From Alphaproteobacteria bacterium 46_93_T64 (GTDB lineage Bacteria > Pseudomonadota > Alphaproteobacteria > Sneathiellales > Sneathiellaceae), in the NCBI GenBank assembly GCA_002163135.1, contig MAAN01000006.1, positions 1 to 64,000 on the forward strand: a stretch of 64,000 bases of DNA. Reading direction: 5' to 3'. The notes under the pieces are model-generated. The model was not told where the DNA came from, ran no database searches, and was given only the letters and a program-made list of their open reading frames with translations. Made by a program: the position numbers and the translations under genes. Every line of letters begins with the position of its first letter. Positions within the stretch are counted from its first letter, which is position 1. Of the stretch, positions 8,588 to 19,790 are shown one piece after another.

Positions 8588-9562
8588 ATGGAACACCTTT
8601 TACAAGGTTTGAGAGCTGCGGGTGAAGAGACACGCATGAGGTTGCTGGTTCTCTGCGGGCATGCGGAGCTTACAGTAAGTGAGCTGTTGCAGATACTTGG
8701 GCAGAGTCAGCCTCGCGTCTCCCGGCATTTAAAATTGCTGTGTGAAGCTGGATTAATTGATCGTTTTCAAGAAGGTAGCTGGGTTTATTATCGCTTGGCA
8801 TCCAAAAGTGAAAATTCGCTATTGGCGCGCTATCTCGTCGATTTAACAAAAGAAACTGACCCGGTCGTTGCGAGAGATCTAGGACGACTTGATACCATAA
8901 AACAAGCTCGTAGTGATGCTGCCACGGCTTATTTCAAAATGAATGCTTCTCGTTGGAACGAAATACGCTCTCTTCACGTTGACGAAGAAGAAGTCGAATC
9001 TTTTTTGCTTGCAACAATGAGAGAACATCAGGAACGTTCTGGAAAAGAAATCGTGGACTTTCTTGATATCGGCACAGGCACCGGGCGAATCCTCGAATTG
9101 TTCGGACCGCGCGTTGAATACGCTGTGGGGGTAGATACCAGTCGGGAAATGTTGGCGTACGCGCGCACAGCAATTGAAGAAAAAGGGCTGCGAAATTGTC
9201 AGGTTCGCATGGGCGATATGTATACACTACCCATGGCTAATCAGTCACAGGATGCGGTGGTAATTCATCAGGTTCTTCATTATGCAGATCGCCCAACCGT
9301 TGTTATCGAAGAGGCACGGAGGGTTATTCGATCCGAAGGGGTTTTGATAATTGTTGATTTTGCGCCGCATGAAGTTACCGCATTGAACGAAGAGCACGCT
9401 CACCGTCAGTCTGGTTTTGAATTGAAACAAGTCAAGGAGTGGTGTGAGGCCGCTGGATTTCTAAATGTCTCTACACATGTCCTTAAAGGGGACCCCTTGA
9501 CGGTAAATATTTGGGTGGCAGAAGCGGGCCGTGCCAACAGTTCCTTAGGAGTTATTAAATGA
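8588..9562 (+). CDS. ArsR-family regulator fused to a SAM-dependent methyltransferase domain (SahR-like)
   Basis: Likely transcription regulator of the SAM/methionine cycle. Residues ~1-75 form an ArsR winged helix with the recognition helix in LGQSQPRVSRHLKLL and wing GSWVYYRLA; the cysteine metal site of arsenic sensors is absent. Residues ~115-320 form a class I methyltransferase domain with motif I DIGTGTGRILELFG and acidic residue in GVDTS. The stop overlaps the metF start (ATGA), so it is coupled to metF. ArsR-type SahR proteins sense S-adenosylhomocysteine and control metF/metH genes in several Proteobacteria; by context this protein may do the same, with the methyltransferase domain as the ligand pocket (inference). 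ATG 8588 chosen; ATG 8549 lies in the operator-like palindrome and lacks a ribosome site. Confidence 0.85.
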   Translation: MEHLLQGLRAAGEETRMRLLVLCGHAELTVSELLQILGQSQPRVSRHLKLLCEAGLIDRFQEGSWVYYRLASKSENSLLARYLVDLTKETDPVVARDLGRLDTIKQARSDAATAYFKMNASRWNEIRSLHVDEEEVESFLLATMREHQERSGKEIVDFLDIGTGTGRILELFGPRVEYAVGVDTSREMLAYARTAIEEKGLRNCQVRMGDMYTLPMANQSQDAVVIHQVLHYADRPTVVIEEARRVIRSEGVLIIVDFAPHEVTALNEEHAHRQSGFELKQVKEWCEAAGFLNVSTHVLKGDPLTVNIWVAEAGRANSSLGVIK

Positions 9563-10479
9563 CGTTATCGATCGGTTCACATGAGGGTCTGATGGAAGGG
9601 CGCTTGCAAAATGCAGGGCGCCGAAATCCTGTGAATGTGTCGTTTGAATTTTTTCCCCCAAAGTCCGATAAAATGGCGGAAAACTTATGGCGCACATTAG
9701 AACGCCTCGCACCTATGGATCCCACTTTCATTTCAGTGACATATGGTGCTGGCGGTACCACGCGAGAGCGAACACATGAAGTTGTTGCACGCGTTAGACA
9801 AGAGACGAACTTGGCGCCCGCGGCACATCTAACATGTGTTGGCGCATCGGTTGGAGAAATTGAAGAAGTCGCTGAGGCTTATTGGGATGCAGGTATTCGC
9901 CACATTGTTGCTCTTCGCGGGGATCCACCTGAAGGCGAAAATAAGTTTGTGGCACGACGTGACGGATTTAGTGGATCAGCAGCGTTGATCGAGCATTTGA
10001 AAAAAATGCATGATTTCGAAATTAGCGTTGGGTGTTATCCAGAAATTCATCCTGATGCATCCTCCAGTATCGCTGATCTTGATTATCTCAAACGCAAAGT
10101 AGATGCCGGCGCGACGCGGGCAATTACTCAGTTCTTTTTCGATCCTGAAAGCTACTTAAGATTTCTGGACAGAGCAGAAGCGCATGGCATAAATATACCC
10201 ATTATTCCCGGTATCTTGCCTGTAACGAGTTATTCAAGTATCAAAAAATTTGGGGCTCAATGCGGCACACAAATTCCTGCATGGCTGACCCATTTATTCG
10301 AAGGTCTAGACGATGACCCCGTTACTCGTAATCTGGTGGCATCTATGGTCGCGGCAGAGCAATGCCGCATATTGCAAAAAGCCGGGGTGTCGGATTTTCA
10401 CTTCTATACTCTAAATCGTGCTGATCTGGTTTACGCGATATGTCACACGCTTGGTATTCGGCCAAAAATCGAATCCTGA
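9559..10479 (+). CDS. metF: 5,10-methylenetetrahydrofolate reductase MetF
   Basis: FAD enzyme that reduces 5,10-methylene-THF to 5-methyl-THF, the methyl donor used by MetH, encoded next. 306 residues, normal length. Visible family motifs: VSFEFFPPKS with the catalytic Glu at the N terminus, FISVTYGAGGTTRERT, HLTCVG, the ALRGDPP motif, SVGCYPEIHPDA, and GATRAITQFFFDPESYLRF. Start ATG 9559 overlaps the stop of the upstream regulator by four bases. 45 bases separate it from metH. Confidence 0.96.
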   Translation: MTLSIGSHEGLMEGRLQNAGRRNPVNVSFEFFPPKSDKMAENLWRTLERLAPMDPTFISVTYGAGGTTRERTHEVVARVRQETNLAPAAHLTCVGASVGEIEEVAEAYWDAGIRHIVALRGDPPEGENKFVARRDGFSGSAALIEHLKKMHDFEISVGCYPEIHPDASSSIADLDYLKRKVDAGATRAITQFFFDPESYLRFLDRAEAHGINIPIIPGILPVTSYSSIKKFGAQCGTQIPAWLTHLFEGLDDDPVTRNLVASMVAAEQCRILQKAGVSDFHFYTLNRADLVYAICHTLGIRPKIES

Positions 10480-10524
10480 GTTGCTGTTCCCTACCCAAGT
10501 CTCTAATTAATTGGTTTGTACCCC

Positions 10525-13500
10525 ATGAAAAAATCTACAAGTTTTGTTCAAATTGAAGCCGCCTTGAAGAACCATATTTTGGTGCTTGACGGGGCGATGG
10601 GGACAATGATCCAAACTTTTGACCTTGAAGAGGACGATTACCGGGGAGACGCATTCAAAGATACAAAAATTGATCTTAAGGGTAACAGCGATCTGCTGAC
10701 TGTTACGCGTCCAGATGTGATCGATGATATTCATGATCAGTTTTTGGCCGCCGGTGCAGATATACTTGAAACCAATACATTTAGTAGTACTTCGATTGCG
10801 CAGGCAGATTATGCTCTTGAAGCGGAAGTCTACCGTTTGAATTTTGAAGGCGCTAAACTAGCCCGTAAAGTCGCTGATAGATGGACCGCGAAGACGGCAG
10901 AAAAGCCGCGGTTTGTTGCCGGAGTGCTTGGTCCGACCAACCGAACAGCCTCAATTTCTCCGGATGTGAATGATCCGGGTTTTCGGAACGTTACTTTTGA
11001 CCAATTGGTCGAAGCCTATGATGAGGCTCTTCGCGGGCTAATCGATGGTGGATCAGATATTATTCTGATCGAGACGATCTTTGATACGCTTAACTGTAAA
11101 GCAGCGATCTATGCAGTTTTACGCTACTTTGATGAAGTCGGAGTTCGCTATCCTGTCATGGTGTCGGGAACAATTACCGATGCCTCTGGCCGGACACTTT
11201 CAGGACAAACTGCAGAAGCTTTCTGGGCATCCGTCTCACACGTAAAACCCATTTCAATCGGTTTTAACTGTGCGCTTGGGGCCAAGGATTTACGCCCACA
11301 CGTACAATCTGTGTCTTCAATTGCAGACACTGGCGTTAGTGTTCATCCAAATGCGGGTCTTCCTAATGAACTTGGCGAATATGATGATACGCCTGAATAT
11401 ATGGCTGAAATGCTCGCGGAATTTGCTGAGAGTGGTTTGGTGAATATAGTCGGTGGTTGTTGCGGCACGCGTCCTGAACATATCAAGGCTATTGTAGAAG
11501 CGCTCAAAGTTACAACGCCAAGAGTCATCCCCGTAACAGATACAATGTGCCGTTTGAGTGGTTTGGAGCCACTTTATTTAGATGAGACGGTTGGGTTTGT
11601 GAATGTAGGGGAGCGAACCAACGTTGCTGGGTCTGCCAAATTTAAAAAACTGATCATGAACGGTGAATATGATGCCGCGCTAGATGTGGCGAGGAGCCAA
11701 GTTGTAAATGGAGCGCAGGTTGTCGATGTCAACATGGACGACGCCATGCTGGAAGCTCAAACCGCAATGCCGACGTTCCTTAACCTGATTGCATCGGAAC
11801 CTGATATTAGCCGTGTACCCTTGATGATTGATAGTTCGAAATGGGATGTATTAGAAGCCGGTTTGAAAACTGTGCAGGGTAAATGCATTGTGAATTCAAT
11901 TTCCTTGAAAGAGGGAGAAGAAGAATTCATCAAATATGCGCGTGAGATCCGGCGTTATGGTGCCGCAGCAATTGTCATGGCGTTTGATCAGGACGGGCAA
12001 GCTGATAGTAAACAGCGGATGATCGAAATTTGTGAACGATCCTACAAGATACTTACGGAAGTCGTTGGTTTTCCACCTCAGGACATTATTTTTGATCCGA
12101 ATGTTTTCCCGATAGCAACCGGCATTGAAGAGCATAGTAATTTCTCGAACGATTATATTGAGGCCACTAAGTACATTAAAGCGAACCTGCCCCATGCGAA
12201 GATAAGTGGTGGTGTCAGTAATATGTCTTTCTCTCTGCGCGGGAATAATCCGATGCGCGAGGCAATGCATGCTGTCTTTCTTTATCACGCTGTAAAAGCT
12301 GGTATGGATATGGGGATTGTAAATGCGGGTCAGTTGGCTGTTTACTCTGATATTCCCGAAAATATTCGAGAGCGTGTTGAAGACGCGGTCCTTAACAAAC
12401 GGGAAGATGCAACAGAGCGATTACTTGAAGTTGCAGAAGAGGCGGTTGGCCAAAAAACGAGTAAAGTACAGGACCTATCGTGGCGTGAAGGAACAGTTGG
12501 CGAACGGCTTGCTCATGCGTTGGTTAAAGGTATTTCAGAATATATCGTAGGGGATACCGAAGAGGCACGCTTAACAGTTGACCGACCAATTGAGGTCATT
12601 GAAGGTCCTTTAATGGACGGAATGAACATTGTCGGCGATCTGTTTGGGGACGGCAAAATGTTTTTGCCGCAAGTGGTGAAAAGTGCCCGGGTTATGAAAC
12701 AGGCTGTGGCCCATTTGCTTCCCTTCATTGAGGAAGAAAAGGCGGAAAGCGGCAAAAGCAACGCAAAGGGTAAAATCCTCTTAGCGACAGTTAAGGGAGA
12801 CGTGCATGATATTGGGAAAAACATTGTGGGCGTTGTTTTGCAATGTAATAATTTCGAAGTCATCGACCTCGGCGTGATGGTGCCGTACAGCAAGATCATT
12901 GAAACGGCCAAAGCTGAGAATGTCGATATTATCGGCCTTAGTGGATTGATTACCCCTTCACTCGAAGAAATGGCAACTGTTGCGGCTGAGCTGCAGCGGG
13001 ACGACTTCCAAGTGCCACTGCTGATTGGCGGTGCGACAACGTCAAAGGTACATACAGCTCTTAAAATTGCCCCCAATTATGAAGGCTCAACTATCTACGT
13101 GACGGATGCTTCACGCGCAGTTGGTATTGCGACTCAGCTTACAAGTCGAGATAATCGCGAGAAACTGGTTGCCGATATTAAAGCTGAATATGAGATAGTT
13201 CGCGATAATTATTATCGCAAAGCCAAACCAGACGCACAGTGCAGTATCGAAGATGCACGTGCAAATTCTGCAAAGGTAAACTGGGAGGGATATCAACCTC
13301 CGAAACCTCAGTTTTTGGGCGTTCAGCAATTTGACGATATAGACCCTTCTACGATAGTCGAGTATTTCGATTGGTCGCCTTTTTTCAGAACATGGGAGCT
13401 CGCAGGGCATTTCCCCAAAATTCTGGATGATGAGATCGTTGGCGAGACTGCAACTGAGCTTTATAATGACGCTCAAAATATGCTTGCCAAAATTATCAGT

Positions 13501-14226
13501 GAAAAGTGGCTGACGATTAAAACGGTCGTGGGGTTCTTTCCGGCGGCTAAGGACGGTGATGATGTTGTTCTCTATAGAGATGAAAGCAGAACGAGTGAGC
13601 TTCATCGGTTCTGTTTTGTGCGCCAACAAATGAGCAGGAAGAACAAGCGAGCAAATCATTCATTAGCCGATTTCATTGCAGCTGAGGATACAGGTATCCC
13701 TGATTATATTGGTGCCTTTATGGTGACGAGTGGGCTCGGTATTGAAGATCAATTGGCAGAATTTGCAAAAACCTATGATGATTATAGCAGTATTCTATTG
13801 AAGGCTCTTGCCGATCGTTTTGCAGAAGCAACAGCAGAATATATGCACACAAAAGTTCGAAAGGAACTTTGGGGATATGATGCCGAAGAAGCTCTTTCTA
13901 ATGACGATTTGATCCGTGAAAACTATCGTGGTATTCGGCCTGCACCGGGATATCCTGCATGTCCAGATCATTCTGAAAAAGTTGGTTTGTTCGAGTTGTT
14001 GGACGTGGAGAAGCGAATTGGCGCGGAGCTTACTGAAGGGTTTGCGATGATGCCAGCGTCATCCGTTTCAGGATATTATTTCTCTCACCCCGACGCTCGA
14101 TATTTTGGTGTTGGTAAAGTTGCTGAAGATCAGGTGGAAGATTATGCCAAACGCAAGAATGTGTCGGTTGAACAAGCGGAGCGCTGGCTTGCCTCCAATT
14201 TAGGTTATGATCGTCAACGCGGATGA
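10525..14226 (+). CDS. metH: Cobalamin-dependent methionine synthase MetH
   Basis: Transfers the methyl group of 5-methyl-THF to homocysteine through cobalamin. About 1,233 residues with all four modules: homocysteine-binding barrel (~1-330; zinc ligands in FNCAL and GGCCGTRP), folate-binding pterin domain (~355-620; [16 protein letters not shown]), cobalamin module (~650-890; [15 protein letters not shown] with the axial His in DVHDIG), and the C-terminal reactivation domain (~920-1230; [15 protein letters not shown]). ATG 10525 is preferred to TTG 10516, though no strong ribosome site is seen. The organism must therefore make or import cobalamin. No cobalamin riboswitch is visible in the short upstream gap. 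Confidence 0.97.
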   Translation: MKKSTSFVQIEAALKNHILVLDGAMGTMIQTFDLEEDDYRGDAFKDTKIDLKGNSDLLTVTRPDVIDDIHDQFLAAGADILETNTFSSTSIAQADYALEAEVYRLNFEGAKLARKVADRWTAKTAEKPRFVAGVLGPTNRTASISPDVNDPGFRNVTFDQLVEAYDEALRGLIDGGSDIILIETIFDTLNCKAAIYAVLRYFDEVGVRYPVMVSGTITDASGRTLSGQTAEAFWASVSHVKPISIGFNCALGAKDLRPHVQSVSSIADTGVSVHPNAGLPNELGEYDDTPEYMAEMLAEFAESGLVNIVGGCCGTRPEHIKAIVEALKVTTPRVIPVTDTMCRLSGLEPLYLDETVGFVNVGERTNVAGSAKFKKLIMNGEYDAALDVARSQVVNGAQVVDVNMDDAMLEAQTAMPTFLNLIASEPDISRVPLMIDSSKWDVLEAGLKTVQGKCIVNSISLKEGEEEFIKYAREIRRYGAAAIVMAFDQDGQADSKQRMIEICERSYKILTEVVGFPPQDIIFDPNVFPIATGIEEHSNFSNDYIEATKYIKANLPHAKISGGVSNMSFSLRGNNPMREAMHAVFLYHAVKAGMDMGIVNAGQLAVYSDIPENIRERVEDAVLNKREDATERLLEVAEEAVGQKTSKVQDLSWREGTVGERLAHALVKGISEYIVGDTEEARLTVDRPIEVIEGPLMDGMNIVGDLFGDGKMFLPQVVKSARVMKQAVAHLLPFIEEEKAESGKSNAKGKILLATVKGDVHDIGKNIVGVVLQCNNFEVIDLGVMVPYSKIIETAKAENVDIIGLSGLITPSLEEMATVAAELQRDDFQVPLLIGGATTSKVHTALKIAPNYEGSTIYVTDASRAVGIATQLTSRDNREKLVADIKAEYEIVRDNYYRKAKPDAQCSIEDARANSAKVNWEGYQPPKPQFLGVQQFDDIDPSTIVEYFDWSPFFRTWELAGHFPKILDDEIVGETATELYNDAQNMLAKIISEKWLTIKTVVGFFPAAKDGDDVVLYRDESRTSELHRFCFVRQQMSRKNKRANHSLADFIAAEDTGIPDYIGAFMVTSGLGIEDQLAEFAKTYDDYSSILLKALADRFAEATAEYMHTKVRKELWGYDAEEALSNDDLIRENYRGIRPAPGYPACPDHSEKVGLFELLDVEKRIGAELTEGFAMMPASSVSGYYFSHPDARYFGVGKVAEDQVEDYAKRKNVSVEQAERWLASNLGYDRQRG

Positions 14227-14303
14227 ACTCCTCTGACAATAAAGTGATTTAACAAACAGTCCGAATTCGTGAATTTTGAGGGACCTATAGCAGAGGAATG
14301 CTT

Positions 14304-14765
14304 ATGTCTCTCAAAATTTTGCGATATGTTCTTGTCACGTTTCTTATCCTTTTTCCGTTGTCAGCTAGTGCATTTGAAGAAATTAACACTGGTTATTTTA
14401 ATAGCCTTGCCCTTCAAGGGTATGATAGTTCGGGCTATTTCACAGATGGGACCGCGAAGAAAGGCACCAAGACATTTAGTTTTCAGTGGAAGGGAGCTAA
14501 GTGGCAGTTTGCCGACGTAAAAAGCCGCGACCTTTTCGCAGCCAATCCTGACAAATATTCTCCTCAATATGGCGGGCATTGCTCCAATCAAATGAGCCTT
14601 GGAAATTTATCAGACATCGATCCGGGTGTGTGGTTGATAAACGAGGGCAAACTTTATTTCTTTGGTCATCAGATCGGTAAAGATCGTTGGGAAAGCACGG
14701 GCATTGCCGCGAGAATTGAAGATGCGGATCGCCACTGGAAGACGTACTTATTGGAAAATAAATAG
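14304..14765 (+). CDS. Exported YHS-domain protein
   Basis: Small exported protein of 153 residues. Signal peptide (SLKILRYVLVTFLILFPLSASA) followed by a YHS-type domain: LALQGYDSSGYFTDG, KGAKWQFADVKSRDLFAANPDKYSPQYGGHCSNQMSLG. YHS domains are proposed to bind metal; the single Cys in GGHC and nearby residues are typical of this secreted YHS subfamily, whose function is not established. ATG 14304 is chosen because AGAGGA lies six bases upstream; the ATG at 14298 directly abuts that site. Stands alone between metH and the next gene. Confidence 0.8.
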   Translation: MSLKILRYVLVTFLILFPLSASAFEEINTGYFNSLALQGYDSSGYFTDGTAKKGTKTFSFQWKGAKWQFADVKSRDLFAANPDKYSPQYGGHCSNQMSLGNLSDIDPGVWLINEGKLYFFGHQIGKDRWESTGIAARIEDADRHWKTYLLENK

Positions 14766-14831
14766 GCATCTTGCCGAGCGATCATAATAAATCTATCCTG
14801 CTAAAAAATGTAGAATACAGGGCAGGTTTAT

Positions 14832-15764
14832 ATGCAGTTCATTAGTTACGAGGATGCGGATTCCAAACTAAATTGGATAGAAACCGCTGACGCTATTGAA
14901 GCAGGGCATAGACTTGAAAAAGCGCAAATTGGTGATTTGCTTTTAAGTAAAGATGACCGCAGTTTGCTCAGCCGAGCAGCCTGGATTGATGGTGTTGGTA
15001 TTGCCCTGAAATCAGTGACGGTATGCCCTGATAATGGTTTAAGAAACCCGCCGTTACCTTCTGTGCAGGGCGCGATGCTCATTTTCAGTAGCGATGACGG
15101 GTCATTAAAAGCGATAGTTGACGGGCCGCTTGTGACGAAATGGAAAACGGCAGGCGATAGTGTGTTAGGTGCCCGCATCCTTGCACGGCCGGATGCCAAA
15201 TCCTATCTCGTGGTTGGGGCTGGGACAGTCGCCAAATCACTGTTTCAAGCCTACAGAGATGTTTTTCCGGAATTAGATACTTTTACCGTCTGGAATAGAA
15301 GTTCAGCAAGAGCCGAGTCTTTGGCGAAAGAGTTGGAGAGTGAAGGTTTTAATGTAAATGTAGCAGATGATCTGGCAGTTGCTGCATCCAATGCTGACAT
15401 TATTTCCTCAGCGACACTTTCAAAGGAACCTGTTCTTAAAGGGGAGTGGATTACTCCCGGCACCCATGTAGATTTAATCGGCGCCTACCGCCCAGATATG
15501 CGTGAAGCAGACGATGAATTAATTAAAAAGGCGTCCATTTTTGTTGACGCTCGAGAGACCACAATTGGCGAAATTGGAGAGCTAATCATACCAATGTCCT
15601 CAGGCGTAATTTCAGAGGTTGATGTTTTGAGCGACTTCCGGGATCTGTGTAATGGTGGGGTAGGGCGTCAATCAAGTGATGAGATCACCTTGTTCAAGAA
15701 TGGCGGCGGGGCTCACCTCGATTTGATGACGGGGATAATGATTGTCGAAAAAATGAAAATTTAG
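14832..15764 (+). CDS. Ornithine cyclodeaminase / mu-crystallin family protein
   Basis: NAD(P)-binding protein of 310 residues. The family covers ornithine cyclodeaminase, alanine dehydrogenase of the AlaDH-archaeal type, and delta1-pyrroline-2-carboxylate / ketimine reductases. Visible: GVGIALKSVTVCPDN with the conserved substrate Lys, the Rossmann motif VVGAGTVAKSLFQAY, TVWNRSSARAESLA, and GTHVDLIGAYRPDMREAD with the conserved Asp. Context (single gene between a YHS protein and rmlA) does not reveal the substrate; a ketimine or pyrroline-carboxylate reductase is as likely as a true cyclodeaminase. Confidence 0.82.
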   Translation: MQFISYEDADSKLNWIETADAIEAGHRLEKAQIGDLLLSKDDRSLLSRAAWIDGVGIALKSVTVCPDNGLRNPPLPSVQGAMLIFSSDDGSLKAIVDGPLVTKWKTAGDSVLGARILARPDAKSYLVVGAGTVAKSLFQAYRDVFPELDTFTVWNRSSARAESLAKELESEGFNVNVADDLAVAASNADIISSATLSKEPVLKGEWITPGTHVDLIGAYRPDMREADDELIKKASIFVDARETTIGEIGELIIPMSSGVISEVDVLSDFRDLCNGGVGRQSSDEITLFKNGGGAHLDLMTGIMIVEKMKI

Positions 15765-16018
15765 TCGGTCGTAAAAATAATACGAAGGCGGGATAAATGC
15801 GCACGAGCCTGATTTTTCTTCCTACATATTATCTCAACAAATCCCAAAGCATCAGGTATCTGACGGTCTTCAGACAATGTCCAATTTATAACGCTTTTCA
15901 TTTCAGATCTTTCTGGATTGTTAAGAACTCCATAGTATTTATCGGCTGAATAATAACACTCTTCAAGTTTCAATCTAAAAGTAGTGAAATTTGATTGTAT
16001 ATTTGAGAAATCTTCCAT
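15761..16018 (-). CDS. Possible small hypothetical protein
   Basis: An open frame of about 85 codons (105 from a GTG at 16078) fills the ~300-base gap between the cyclodeaminase-like gene and rmlA on the opposite strand. No motif, signal peptide or ribosome site is recognisable; the sequence is charged with several Arg/Lys/Ile. It may be a real lineage-specific gene or chance; it is reported because nothing else explains this gap. Confidence 0.22.
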   Translation of the reverse strand: MEDFSNIQSNFTTFRLKLEECYYSADKYYGVLNNPERSEMKSVINWTLSEDRQIPDALGFVEIICRKKNQARAHLSRLRIIFTTD

Positions 16019-16071
16019 ATCACTTATGGATATTATCCGATTGGGTATGGGGATTCTGAGGGGGACGATTG

Positions 16072-16941
16072 ATGACACACAAAGGTATCATTTTGGCCGG
16101 GGGAACTGGATCGCGTCTGCATCCACTCACTCTAGCTGTTAGTAAGCAATTGATGCCAGTTTACGATAAGCCCATGATCTATTACCCATTAACCGCGTTG
16201 ATGCTTGCTGGAATTCGGGAAATTTTAATTATTACGACTCCTGAAGAACAATCGTTGTTCCAAAGATTGCTAGGTGATGGGCACAGGTGGGGAATAGAGA
16301 TTACGTACGCAGCACAACCTTCGCCAGATGGTTTAGCTCAGGCCTTTATCATTGGTGAAGACCATGTGGGCGATGATCCTTCCGTTTTAATTCTGGGAGA
16401 TAATATCTTCTACGCAGCGCAGTTCACGCAATTGCTTGAGAGTGCTAAGAATAGGAAAGAAGGGGCTACAGTCTTTGGCTATCATGTTTCAAACCCAACC
16501 GCATACGGTGTCGCTGAATTCGATCAAAACGGTAAGGTTATAGGGGTCGAGGAAAAGCCGGCAATTCCAAAATCCAATTTTGCGATCACAGGGCTCTATT
16601 TTTATGACAATCAAGTTGTTGAAATGGCAAAAGCATTGAAGCCGAGCGTGCGAGGAGAGTTAGAAATTACTGATTTGAACCGCCTGTACCTTGATCAAGG
16701 CCAGTTGCATATGGAATTTATAGGGCGTGGAAGCGCTTGGCTGGATACGGGAACACACGATAACTTAATGGAGGCATCTTCGTTCGTTCAGACAATTGAA
16801 AAACGTCAGGGTCTCAAAATAGCATGTCCTGAAGAAATCGCATTTCAAAAAGGCTATATCAACGAAGACCAATTAGAAGCACTAGCTGCGCCCTTAATGA
16901 AAAGCGGGTACGGCGCTTACCTATTGTCATTGATGAGTTAA
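16072..16941 (+). CDS. rmlA: Glucose-1-phosphate thymidylyltransferase RmlA/RfbA
   Basis: Makes dTDP-glucose from dTTP and glucose-1-phosphate, the first step to dTDP-L-rhamnose and other deoxysugars. 289 residues, normal length. N-terminal nucleotide site [16 protein letters not shown] followed by [17 protein letters not shown], then [38 protein letters not shown] and [18 protein letters not shown] 16072 is preferred over TTG 16069, with GGGGGA just upstream. The other rml genes (rmlB, C, D) are not in the window, which is unusual since they normally cluster. Confidence 0.95.
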   Translation: MTHKGIILAGGTGSRLHPLTLAVSKQLMPVYDKPMIYYPLTALMLAGIREILIITTPEEQSLFQRLLGDGHRWGIEITYAAQPSPDGLAQAFIIGEDHVGDDPSVLILGDNIFYAAQFTQLLESAKNRKEGATVFGYHVSNPTAYGVAEFDQNGKVIGVEEKPAIPKSNFAITGLYFYDNQVVEMAKALKPSVRGELEITDLNRLYLDQGQLHMEFIGRGSAWLDTGTHDNLMEASSFVQTIEKRQGLKIACPEEIAFQKGYINEDQLEALAAPLMKSGYGAYLLSLMS

Positions 16942-16945
16942 AAGC

Positions 16946-16976
16946 CAGCGATAGAGTGATATCGCTGACTTATTTT
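16946..16976. terminator. Terminator-like hairpin between rmlA and cysN/C
   Basis: Perfect 7-bp stem CAGCGAT (16946-16952) / ATCGCTG (16961-16967) with an eight-base loop, followed by ACTTATTTT. It lies between the convergent stops of rmlA and cysN/C and would serve mainly rmlA. Confidence 0.6.
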
Positions 16977-16983
16977 AAACTCT

Positions 16984-18882
16984 TTAAATAATCCCTTTTT
17001 CTTTTAGGGTCTCGATAATGACATCCGCAGCAGCTTCTACTGAAAGCTTGCCTCCTTCGATTATTATTTCAGCATTTTCCGGAGTTTCATAAGCGGAATC
17101 AATTCCGGTGAAATTCTTAATCTCACCGGCTCTAGCCTTCGCGTAAAGGCCCTTAATGTCGCGTTCCTCGCAAATCTCAAGTGGGGTATCAACAAACACC
17201 TCAAGAAACTCTCTCTCTTCCATCAAGTTACGCGCCATTTGACGTTCGCTTCTAAAAGGAGAAATGAAGGAAACGAGTGTAATAAGGCCAGCATCAGCAA
17301 ATAGCTTCGCAGTTTCTCCGACCCTGCGAATATTCTCAACACGGTCAGCGTCAGTAAAGCCAAGATCTTTATTTAGGCCATGGCGCACATTATCCCCATC
17401 AAGAAGGTAGGTGTGTTTACCCATAATGTGCAATTTCTTCTCAACCTGATTGGCAATGGTTGATTTTCCAGAGCCGGAAAGTCCAGTGAACCACAGGACT
17501 GCGGGTTGTTGGCTTTTCTGTTCCGCACGGGCCTTTTTATCGATATCCACAGACTGCCAGTGAATATTCTCAGCACGCCTTAGAGCAAAGTCAATTACCC
17601 CGGCACCAACGGTTTCATTCGTAAAACGGTCGATCAAGATGAAGGAACCTGTTTTACGATTTTCACCGTAAGCGTCAAAGGACACAGCTTTATCCAAAGC
17701 GAAATTACAGACACCAATCTCGTTAAGAGCCAGCGTCTTTGCCGCCGTGTGTTCAAGCGTATTGACGTTAATTTTATACTTAAGAGCACTAACACGTGCT
17801 GTTGACGTATTTGCTCCCATTTTGAGGATGTAGTTTCTACCGGGAAGTAGCTCTTCGCTGCTCATCCAAACAAGTTTGGCCTCAAATTGGTCCGCAGTAA
17901 CTGGGCGATCTTGAAGCGCACAAAGCGTGTCTCCGCGGCTAATGTCAATTTCGTCATTTAACGTAATTGTTATAGCTTGACCTGCATAGGCTGTTTCTTG
18001 GCTACCATCAAAAGTAACGATGTCTTTTACGGTGCTTGTTTGACCGGAGGCGGGTTCAACAATTCCATCACCAATATGGATGGAGCCGCTGGCCACGGTG
18101 CCAGAGAAACCACGAAAATCAAGATTTGGGCGGTTCACCCACTGCACAGGAAGGCGAAATGGTTTGTCTTCTAAATCTTCGTCTACCTGTACGTCTTCCA
18201 GGTGAGAAAGAAGTGTCGGGCCCTGATACCAACGCATGTTTTCACTATGCGCAATGATATTGTCACCCGCTAGAGCTGAGAGAGGGATTGGGGTTACAGC
18301 GTTAAAATCAAGCTCAGCGGCGAATTCGTTATACTCTTGCACAATTTTGTTGAACACATGGTTGTCATAGTCAACCAGATCCATTTTGTTCACAGCCAAA
18401 ATGACGTTCTTGATTCCAAGGAGAGATACCAGAAAACTGTGCCGCATTGTTTGCGTTAAAATTCCCTTACGAGCATCAATCAGGATGACAGCCAGATCCG
18501 CAGTGGAGGCGCCGGTTACCATGTTACGCGTATATTGTTCGTGTCCCGGTGTATCCGCTACAATAAATTTCCGCTTGTCTGTAGCGAAAAAGCGATAGGC
18601 CACATCAATTGTAATGCCTTGTTCTCTTTCTGCCTGGAGGCCATCGAGTAACAACGCATAATCCAGATTACCGCCTTGGGTTCCAACGCGCTTGCTTTCG
18701 GATGCTAGCGTTGCGATCTGGTCTTCGAACAGCATTTTAGAATCCCAAAGAAGGCGTCCGATAAGTGTACTCTTACCATCGTCTACGCTACCGCATGTGA
18801 TGAAGCGGAGCATGCCTTTTTGTTCTTGAGATCTCAGGTACTCGTCAATTTCAGAATTTGTATTATCCAGAGCTTTGCCCAT
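16984..18882 (-). CDS. cysNC: Bifunctional sulfate adenylyltransferase large subunit / APS kinase (CysN-CysC fusion)
   Basis: Works with CysD to make APS from sulfate and ATP, driven by GTP hydrolysis, then phosphorylates APS to PAPS. 632 residues. N-terminal elongation-factor-like GTPase ([34 protein letters not shown]) and beta-barrel domains to ~430; C-terminal APS kinase from ~455 with Walker [34 protein letters not shown] and [13 protein letters not shown]. The same fused architecture is called NodQ in rhizobia. Start overlaps the cysD stop by one base. No sulfite or PAPS reductase gene lies nearby, so PAPS may feed assimilation elsewhere or sulfation. Confidence 0.96.
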   Translation of the reverse strand: MGKALDNTNSEIDEYLRSQEQKGMLRFITCGSVDDGKSTLIGRLLWDSKMLFEDQIATLASESKRVGTQGGNLDYALLLDGLQAEREQGITIDVAYRFFATDKRKFIVADTPGHEQYTRNMVTGASTADLAVILIDARKGILTQTMRHSFLVSLLGIKNVILAVNKMDLVDYDNHVFNKIVQEYNEFAAELDFNAVTPIPLSALAGDNIIAHSENMRWYQGPTLLSHLEDVQVDEDLEDKPFRLPVQWVNRPNLDFRGFSGTVASGSIHIGDGIVEPASGQTSTVKDIVTFDGSQETAYAGQAITITLNDEIDISRGDTLCALQDRPVTADQFEAKLVWMSSEELLPGRNYILKMGANTSTARVSALKYKINVNTLEHTAAKTLALNEIGVCNFALDKAVSFDAYGENRKTGSFILIDRFTNETVGAGVIDFALRRAENIHWQSVDIDKKARAEQKSQQPAVLWFTGLSGSGKSTIANQVEKKLHIMGKHTYLLDGDNVRHGLNKDLGFTDADRVENIRRVGETAKLFADAGLITLVSFISPFRSERQMARNLMEEREFLEVFVDTPLEICEERDIKGLYAKARAGEIKNFTGIDSAYETPENAEIIIEGGKLSVEAAADVIIETLKEKGII

Positions 18883-19790
18883 TAGAAATAGCCCTCCTGC
18901 TTTTTCCGCTCCATTGATCCAGATTGATCCTTATCGATTAACCTGCCTTGACGCTCAGATGTCCGAGCGACCAGCATTTCCAGAATAATTTCGGGAAGAG
19001 TTGATGCAGTAGATTCAACTGCACCAGTAAGGGGGTAACAACCAAGGGTGCGGAACCTGACAGATTTCATTTTCGGCGTTTCGCCCTCATCCAGTGGCAT
19101 TCTTTCATCATCAACCATGATCATCATGCCATCACGTTCTACCACGGGACGTTTTTTTGCTAAATAGAGCGGTACAATTGGGATATTTTCCAGATATATA
19201 TATTGCCAGATATCCAGTTCAGTCCAGTTCGACAACGGAAATGCACGGATGCTTTCGCCTGGATGCACGCGCGCATTGTACGTATTCCAAAGTTCCGGGC
19301 GCTGTGCCTTTGGATCCCACCGATGAGTTTCTGTCCGGAATGAGAATATACGCTCTTTCGCGCGAGACGCCTCTTCATCGCGTCTCGCCCCGCCAAATGC
19401 GGCGTCAAATTTGTACTGATTAAGTGCTTGCTTTAGGCCTTCAGTTTTCATGACATCCGTATGAAGCGCTGAACCATGACTAAAGGGTCCAATATTCTTT
19501 TCAACTCCGTCAGGGTTAATGTGAACTAACAAATCCAAATCGTATTCTTTAACGATTTTTTCCCTGAATTCGATCATTTCCTTAAATTTCCATGTGGTAT
19601 CTACATGAAGCAAAGGAAAGGGAACGGGGGAGGGGTAGAAAGCTTTTCTTGCTAAATGCAACAAGACCGAACTGTCTTTACCGATAGAGTAAAGCATCAC
19701 CGGTTTTTCAAATTCAGAAACGACTTCCCTGAATATATGAATACTTTCGGCTTCTAACTGTTTTAAATGGGTTAGTCGAGCATTTGGCAT
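18882..19790 (-). CDS. cysD: Sulfate adenylyltransferase small subunit CysD
   Basis: Catalytic subunit forming adenosine-5'-phosphosulfate; partner of CysN. 302 residues from ATG 19790, the same length as E. coli CysD; the GTG at 19808 would add six residues without a ribosome site. Motifs: [20 protein letters not shown] (PP-loop SxGKDS), [46 protein letters not shown] and [12 protein letters not shown]. First gene of the cysD-cysNC operon. Confidence 0.96.
   Translation of the reverse strand: MPNARLTHLKQLEAESIHIFREVVSEFEKPVMLYSIGKDSSVLLHLARKAFYPSPVPFPLLHVDTTWKFKEMIEFREKIVKEYDLDLLVHINPDGVEKNIGPFSHGSALHTDVMKTEGLKQALNQYKFDAAFGGARRDEEASRAKERIFSFRTETHRWDPKAQRPELWNTYNARVHPGESIRAFPLSNWTELDIWQYIYLENIPIVPLYLAKKRPVVERDGMMIMVDDERMPLDEGETPKMKSVRFRTLGCYPLTGAVESTASTLPEIILEMLVARTSERQGRLIDKDQSGSMERKKQEGYF

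Noticed and set aside
12513-13659. Two long open frames (187 and 182 codons) on the minus strand within metH
   Set aside because: They lie entirely antisense to conserved MetH cobalamin and activation domains, lack ribosome sites and show no recognisable domain; ordinary shadow frames.
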